A DNA stretch of 8,809 bases from Modestobacter sp. (GTDB taxonomy: Bacteria; Actinomycetota; Actinomycetes; Mycobacteriales; Geodermatophilaceae), in the NCBI GenBank assembly GCA_025966175.1, contig JAOPVN010000583.1, positions 1-8,809 of the forward strand, in the 5' to 3' direction. The notes below the pieces were generated by a model. The model did not search any database and was not told where the DNA came from. It worked only from the letters and a program-made list of their open reading frames with translations. This document shows positions 6,097 through 8,809 of the stretch, in pieces (positions within the stretch are counted from its first letter, which is position 1; every line of letters begins with the position of its first letter). A program made the translations under genes and the position numbers.

Positions 6097-6400
6097 CGCG
6101 CATCGGACGCGGGCGGCGCTCACTGCTCGACGCCGGAGCGCAATCATGCCCGGCGCGGACGCCGGCCAAACACCGGAGTGACCATGAACACCGTCACGGG
6201 CAGCCCAGGTCCCCCCGCCGTGCCGTCGCCTGGTGCCCGCCGCAGACGGCGGTTCGGGCCTCCACGAAACGGCGGGCGTGGCGCTGCCGTGCTGACGGCA
6301 CCAGGTGACTGGCCCGGACGAGCACCGCTGAGGGCAGTGCCGGATCGTCGTGCCGAAGACCACCCGGATCTGTTGCGTGGCCTCGGACGACCCCGGCTGC

Positions 6401-7015
6401 TCAGGCGGGCGCGGTCCAGCCGGGGTCGCGCCCCTGCCAGCCCACGAGTTGGTCCACCAGGGGCGCGTCCGCGGCCACCGGCACGGCGTCGGCGAAGGGA
6501 ATCTGCGCCCCGCGCTCGGCGCTGGGCAGCTTCTGGCGGATGGCCCCCAGCGCCACCGTCAGGACCCCCGGATCCCACTCGGGCATCTGGCCGGTGGCGA
6601 CGGCGAGGTCCCAGGTGTGAGTGGTGACCTCGCCGGCGTAGCCGGCCAGGGCCGCAGCGCCGGGCAACGTCCCGAAGGGCAGGCGGAGCAGGCGGTCCAG
6701 CACCGCGTCGTCGGCCCACACCTCGGCCATCCTCCGGGCGGCAGCCGTCGCGGCCGCCGGCCAGCCGTCGTCGGGAACCCCCTGCGCTACGAATGGCACG
6801 GAGAAGGGGTCCTCGCCGCGGCCGACCGCCGCGACCCGGTCGAGGACGGCCACCAGGTGGCCGAGCAGGTGGCGGACGTCGAAGTCGGTGCACGGGGTGG
6901 GGCCGTCGAGCTGGTCGGGGCGGACCGCGGCGGTGACGTCGAGGGCGGTCGCGACCGCGGAGGCGAAGAGCGGTCGCGGGTCGGTGGGCATGGGCGCGAG
7001 CATGTCGGTCGTCAT
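6401..7015 (-). CDS. TIGR03086 family protein (mycothiol-dependent isomerase/DinB-like fold)
   Basis: A 204-residue soluble protein of the TIGR03086 group in the DinB / mycothiol-dependent maleylpyruvate isomerase superfamily, a four-helix bundle that usually binds a divalent metal through histidines. Characteristic blocks are LDGPTPCTDFDVRHLLGHL (36-54) and GEVTTHTWDLAVATGQ (128-143). H49, H53 and H133 are candidate metal ligands. The reaction and substrate are unknown; a thiol-dependent or detoxification role is only suggested by the superfamily. The ATG at 7015 has no Shine-Dalgarno; ATGs at 7003 and 6991 are alternatives, also without one, so translation may be leaderless. It is divergent from a WYL regulator across about 56 bases, an arrangement often seen when the regulator controls its neighbour. 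Confidence 0.9.
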   Translation of the reverse strand: MTTDMLAPMPTDPRPLFASAVATALDVTAAVRPDQLDGPTPCTDFDVRHLLGHLVAVLDRVAAVGRGEDPFSVPFVAQGVPDDGWPAAATAAARRMAEVWADDAVLDRLLRLPFGTLPGAAALAGYAGEVTTHTWDLAVATGQMPEWDPGVLTVALGAIRQKLPSAERGAQIPFADAVPVAADAPLVDQLVGWQGRDPGWTAPA

Positions 7016-7077
7016 GCACCGACCGTGGCAGCGAAAGCGGTCATCTCCTGGCCACTTTCCTGCGGCATCCTGTGCAG
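7016..7077. promoter_or_regulatory. Divergent promoter region of the TIGR03086 and WYL genes
   Basis: The short gap must carry both promoters, yet neither strand shows a good TANNNT box or Shine-Dalgarno. CCTG recurs at 7047, 7059 and 7069, the last forming the inverted repeat CCTG-TG-CAGG at 7069-7078 over the WYL start codons. These could be regulator contacts; support is weak. Confidence 0.45.
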
Positions 7078-8097
7078 GTGCGGGCCGACCGGTTGATCGC
7101 CACCCTCCTGCTGATGCAGGCGCGTGGCCGGGTGACGGCGGCGCAGGTCGCCGCCGAGCTCGAGGTCTCGTTGCGCACGGCGCGGCGGGACCTGGAGGCG
7201 CTCAGCTCGGCGGGTGTCCCGGTCTACAGCGCGCCCGGCCGGGGTGGCGGCTGGTCGCTGGTGGGTGGCGCCCGCACCGACCTGTCCGGGTTGACCGCGG
7301 CCGAGGCGCGGGACCTGTTCCTCGCTGCGGGAACCTCGGTGGCCACCGCGCCGCAGGTGCAGGGGGCGCTCCGGAAGCTGGCCCAGGCGCTGCCGGCCCC
7401 GTTGCGCGAGGGGGCGCGGGCGGCCGGGAGCGCCGTCGTCGTCGACCCGGCCGCGTGGGGACGTCGGGCTGCGTCGACCGTGCCGGAACACCTGCCCGCG
7501 CTGCAGCAGGCGGTCGTCGACGGGGTCCAGGTCGAGCTGGGCTACACCGGCCGCGGGAAGCCGCCGTCCCGGCGTGTGGTCGGTCCGCTCGGCCTGGTCG
7601 CCAAGGGCGGGGTCTGGTACCTCGTCGCCGGGACCGTCAGCGGCGTGCGCACCTTCCGCGTCGACCGGGTGACCGATGCGCTCCGGACCGGGCAGCCCGT
7701 CCAGCGTCCGCCCGACTTCGACCTGACCGCCGCCTGGGCCGAGAGCGCGGGCCAGGTCGAACGCCGGCGCGGCGGCGCCTTCGTGCGGGCCCGGGTCGAC
7801 CCCGCGGTCCTGCCGCGGCTGCGGCGGCTGCTCGGCACGCGGGTGGTCGAGGGGGCCACCGGTCCCGACGGCCGGATCGAGGTGGAGCTGACCGGGCCCT
7901 CGGTGCCGTTCGTGGCCGCTGAGGTCGCCGGCTTCGGCGGTCAGCTGGAGCTGCTCGACCCGCCCGAGGCACGGACGGCGCTGGCCGCCCTCGGGCAGGA
8001 GCTGACGCAGTTGTACGGCGACGCCGCCGAGCGCGGGAGCCCTCCGGCGGACGGAACCGGGAGCGGTGCCGCCCTCGCGGTAGGCTCGGACGCGTGA
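7072..8097 (+). CDS. WYL domain-containing helix-turn-helix regulator (YafY type)
   Basis: A 341-residue cytoplasmic transcription factor. The N-terminus (about 4-63) is a winged HTH typical of the family: RLIATLLLMQARGRVTAA, VSLRTARRDLEAL and the wing GRGGGWSL. The WYL domain spans about 145-215, with VWYLVAG around the W182-Y183-L184 triad and FRVDRV (195-200). A WCX-type C-terminal region (about 235-305) follows, ending in a low-complexity tail. WYL domains are thought to sense a ligand, often a nucleotide or nucleic acid, though many members are uncharacterised. GTG at 7078 (VRADRL) fits the usual family start better than GTG at 7072; both lack a Shine-Dalgarno. The likely target is the divergent TIGR03086 gene and itself. 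Its TGA overlaps the start of a leucine leader peptide, and a promoter-like box for that leader lies inside its last codons. Confidence 0.93.
   Translation: MQVRADRLIATLLLMQARGRVTAAQVAAELEVSLRTARRDLEALSSAGVPVYSAPGRGGGWSLVGGARTDLSGLTAAEARDLFLAAGTSVATAPQVQGALRKLAQALPAPLREGARAAGSAVVVDPAAWGRRAASTVPEHLPALQQAVVDGVQVELGYTGRGKPPSRRVVGPLGLVAKGGVWYLVAGTVSGVRTFRVDRVTDALRTGQPVQRPPDFDLTAAWAESAGQVERRRGGAFVRARVDPAVLPRLRRLLGTRVVEGATGPDGRIEVELTGPSVPFVAAEVAGFGGQLELLDPPEARTALAALGQELTQLYGDAAERGSPPADGTGSGAALAVGSDA
8081..8086 (+). promoter_or_regulatory. Candidate -10 element for the leuS leader
   Basis: TAGGCT fits TANNNT and is followed by seven bases before the GTG of the leader peptide, matching the spacing expected for a leaderless transcript. 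It sits within the 3' end of the WYL gene. No clear -35 is seen at 17-18 bases upstream. Confidence 0.45.
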
Positions 8098-8129
8098 CCG
8101 GCGGACTCCTGCTTCTCCCGCCGTGCTGA
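8094..8129 (+). CDS. Leucine-rich leader peptide of the leuS attenuator
   Basis: The ORF reads MTGGLLLLPPC and then TGA. Residues 5-8 are four consecutive leucines encoded CTC CTG CTT CTC (8106-8117); CTT is expected to be a rare codon in such GC-rich DNA. The GTG start shares GTGA with the stop of the WYL gene. The stop codon (8127-8129) lies inside the left arm of the following hairpin, as expected where ribosome position chooses between RNA structures. It acts by being translated, not as a product: slow decoding of Leu codons reports low charged tRNA-Leu. Start choice is inferred from frame and the -10 at 8081; no Shine-Dalgarno is visible, so it would be leaderless or coupled to WYL translation. 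Confidence 0.8.
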   Translation: MTGGLLLLPPC

Positions 8130-8171
8130 CCTGACACCTCAGAGCAGCACGGCGACCCCTCCTGCGTGAGG
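8119..8171 (+). promoter_or_regulatory. leuS attenuator: pause hairpin and alternative antiterminator
   Basis: The first hairpin pairs CGCCGTGCTG (8119-8128) with CAGCACGGCG (8145-8154), a perfect 10-bp stem. Above it a 2x2 internal loop leads to CTGA/TCAG (8131-8134 with 8139-8142) and a CACC loop. The competing antiterminator pairs CCTCA (8137-8141) with TGAGG (8167-8171) and GCAG (8144-8147) with CTGC (8162-8165), nine pairs in all. It cannot coexist with the first hairpin or with the terminator at 8155-8174. A ribosome stalled on the Leu codons would cover 8119-8128 and free the antiterminator, so leuS is read. One reaching the stop codon would cover 8137-8141 and let the terminator form. 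Confidence 0.78.
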
Positions 8172-8180
8172 GGTTTTTTT
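8155..8180 (+). terminator. Intrinsic terminator of the leuS attenuator
   Basis: ACCCCTC (8155-8161), loop CTGCGT and GAGGGGT (8168-8174) form a 7-bp stem running into seven consecutive T's (8174-8180). It is the only T-tract terminator in this GC-rich window. It stands 40 bases before leuS, where it would block leuS unless conditionally opened. It also ends WYL gene transcripts. Confidence 0.92.
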
Positions 8181-8207
8181 CTGCCCGCCGCCGGAACGCC
8201 AGGACCC

Positions 8208-8212
8208 AGGAG
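8208..8212 (+). promoter_or_regulatory. leuS ribosome binding site
   Basis: AGGAG, eight bases before the ATG at 8221. It lies outside the attenuator stems, so control is expected at transcription rather than at translation initiation. Confidence 0.8.
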
Positions 8213-8220
8213 CACCGACC

Positions 8221-8809
8221 ATGAGCCAGACGGCCAGCCAGAGCACCGACCCGTCCGCCGACGGGGTGCCGCCGCACCGGTACACCCCGGCGCTGGCGCA
8301 GCAGATCGAGCTCGCCTGGCAGGACCGCTGGGAGGCCGAGGGCACCTTCCACACGCCCAACCCGGTCGGCCGGCTGAGCGAGGGCTTCGACCGGGTCGCC
8401 GACCGGCCCAAGGCCTTCCTGATGGACATGTTCCCGTACCCCTCGGGCGCCGGGCTGCACGTCGGGCACCCGCTCGGCTACCTGGGCACCGACGTCACCA
8501 GCCGCTTCCTGCGGATGGACGGGCGCAACGTGCTGCACCCGATGGGCTACGACGCCTTCGGGCTGCCCGCCGAGCAGTACGCGGTGCAGACCGGCCAGCA
8601 CCCGCGGGTCACCACCGAGGCCAACATCGCCGCGATCCGCGCGCAGCTGCGCCGGCTGGGTGTCGACCACGACACCCGGCGGACCTTCGCCACCATCGAC
8701 CCGGGCTACTACAAGTGGACCCAGTGGATCTTCCGGCAGATCTTCGAGGCCTGGTTCGACGAGACCGCTGACGGCGGCCGCGGCAAGGCCCGGCCGATCG
8801 CCGAGCTGG
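8221..8809 (+). CDS. leuS: Leucyl-tRNA synthetase, N-terminal part (3' end off window)
   Basis: The first 196 codons of a class I aminoacyl-tRNA synthetase that charges tRNA-Leu with leucine using ATP in the cytoplasm. After a polar 18-residue extension come YTPALAQQIELAWQDRW (21-37) and the active-site strand FPYPSGAGLHVGHPLGYLGT (71-90), where HVGH (80-83) is the HIGH motif. The usual bacterial LeuS sequence MGYDAFGLPAEQYAVQTGQH follows, then YYKWTQWIFRQIFEAWFD. The editing domain and KMSKS loop lie beyond the window edge. The ATG start is supported by AGGAG at 8208-8212. The upstream leader with four Leu codons and a terminator indicates that expression follows the supply of charged tRNA-Leu. 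Confidence 0.98.
   Translation, partial: MSQTASQSTDPSADGVPPHRYTPALAQQIELAWQDRWEAEGTFHTPNPVGRLSEGFDRVADRPKAFLMDMFPYPSGAGLHVGHPLGYLGTDVTSRFLRMDGRNVLHPMGYDAFGLPAEQYAVQTGQHPRVTTEANIAAIRAQLRRLGVDHDTRRTFATIDPGYYKWTQWIFRQIFEAWFDETADGGRGKARPIAEL

Larger units (their letters stand above)
5941..6400. other. Intergenic stretch without a convincing gene
   Basis: About 460 bases separate the stop of the TIGR03086 protein from the leader of the polyol operon. Open frames here are Arg/Pro/Gly-rich with no recognisable domain and I treat them as non-coding. The stretch should hold the operon promoter, but no clear -10/-35 pair stands out. It contains the two leader hairpins, the inverted repeat at 6084-6096, three CATCGG copies (6063, 6076, 6101), a hairpin TGCCGT-GCTG-ACGGCA at 6285-6300 that may end the TIGR03086 transcript, a CCGCCG-CAGA-CGGCGG stem at 6237-6252, and an imperfect 20-bp repeat. 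Confidence 0.6.

Noticed and set aside
4146..6308. A 720-codon plus-strand open frame
   Set aside because: It runs antisense through the HAD and polyol dehydrogenase genes and into the intergenic stretch; no recognisable domain, and the minus-strand frames carry clear catalytic motifs.
5803..6363. Minus-strand ORF of 186 codons spanning the intergenic stretch and the start of the dehydrogenase gene
   Set aside because: It overlaps the dehydrogenase coding start in another frame and has low-complexity composition with no recognisable family.
8098..8220. T-box riboswitch upstream of leuS
   Set aside because: No T-box bulge consensus (UGGN) in a Stem I/antiterminator arrangement, and the region is too short; the Leu-codon leader peptide explains the terminator better.
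7012..8670. A 552-codon minus-strand ORF opposite the WYL gene and leuS
   Set aside because: Antisense to two clearly identified genes and through the attenuator; composition is typical of a shadow frame.
1..8809. tRNA, rRNA, CRISPR arrays, insertion sequences, attachment sites
   Set aside because: No cloverleaf, no regularly spaced repeats with spacers, no transposase or integrase motifs and no terminal inverted repeats were seen; the helical repeats at 1-471 are coding.

Overview
The window is very GC-rich, with GTG starts, dense four-base gene overlaps and several genes without a Shine-Dalgarno sequence. It carries an F420-dependent (LLM class) oxidoreductase, a TIGR03086-type (mycothiol-dependent isomerase/DinB-like) protein and a WYL regulator. 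Together these point to an Actinomycete. The protein style resembles Geodermatophilaceae (Blastococcus, Modestobacter, Geodermatophilus), but that family placement is inference.

Layout. 1-471 (minus) is the N-terminal part of an Ala-rich helical protein built from 11-residue repeats, with a perfect 17-bp palindrome just upstream. 610-1539 (plus) is an Rv1855c-like LLM oxidoreductase. It converges on a four-gene minus-strand operon, and a strong symmetric hairpin at 1551-1576 lies between the two. In transcription order the operon is a long-chain polyol dehydrogenase (5924-4371), a HAD phosphatase (4333-3545), a TagF/TagB-like CDP-polyol phosphotransferase (3548-2421) and a LicC-like sugar/polyol-phosphate nucleotidyltransferase (2424-1597). 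The last three genes overlap by 4 nt at each junction. I read this as a module that reduces a ketose to a polyol, handles its phosphate, activates it with a nucleotide and transfers polyol phosphate onto a cell-surface acceptor. The exact polyol is not determinable here. 5941-6400 has no convincing gene but holds hairpins, repeats and a possible remnant. 7015-6401 (minus, TIGR03086 family) and 7072-8097 (plus, WYL regulator) are a divergent pair separated by about 56 nt. 8221-8809 (plus) is the 5' part of leuS.

The best regulatory signal is the leuS leader. An 11-codon ORF (8094-8129) starts inside the WYL stop codon and contains four consecutive Leu codons. It is followed by a long hairpin, an alternative antiterminator pairing and a terminator with seven T's. 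This is a complete classical ribosome-mediated attenuator for leucyl-tRNA synthetase. Attenuators of leuS have been predicted in some Streptomyces, so the principle is known, but this copy can be read base by base.
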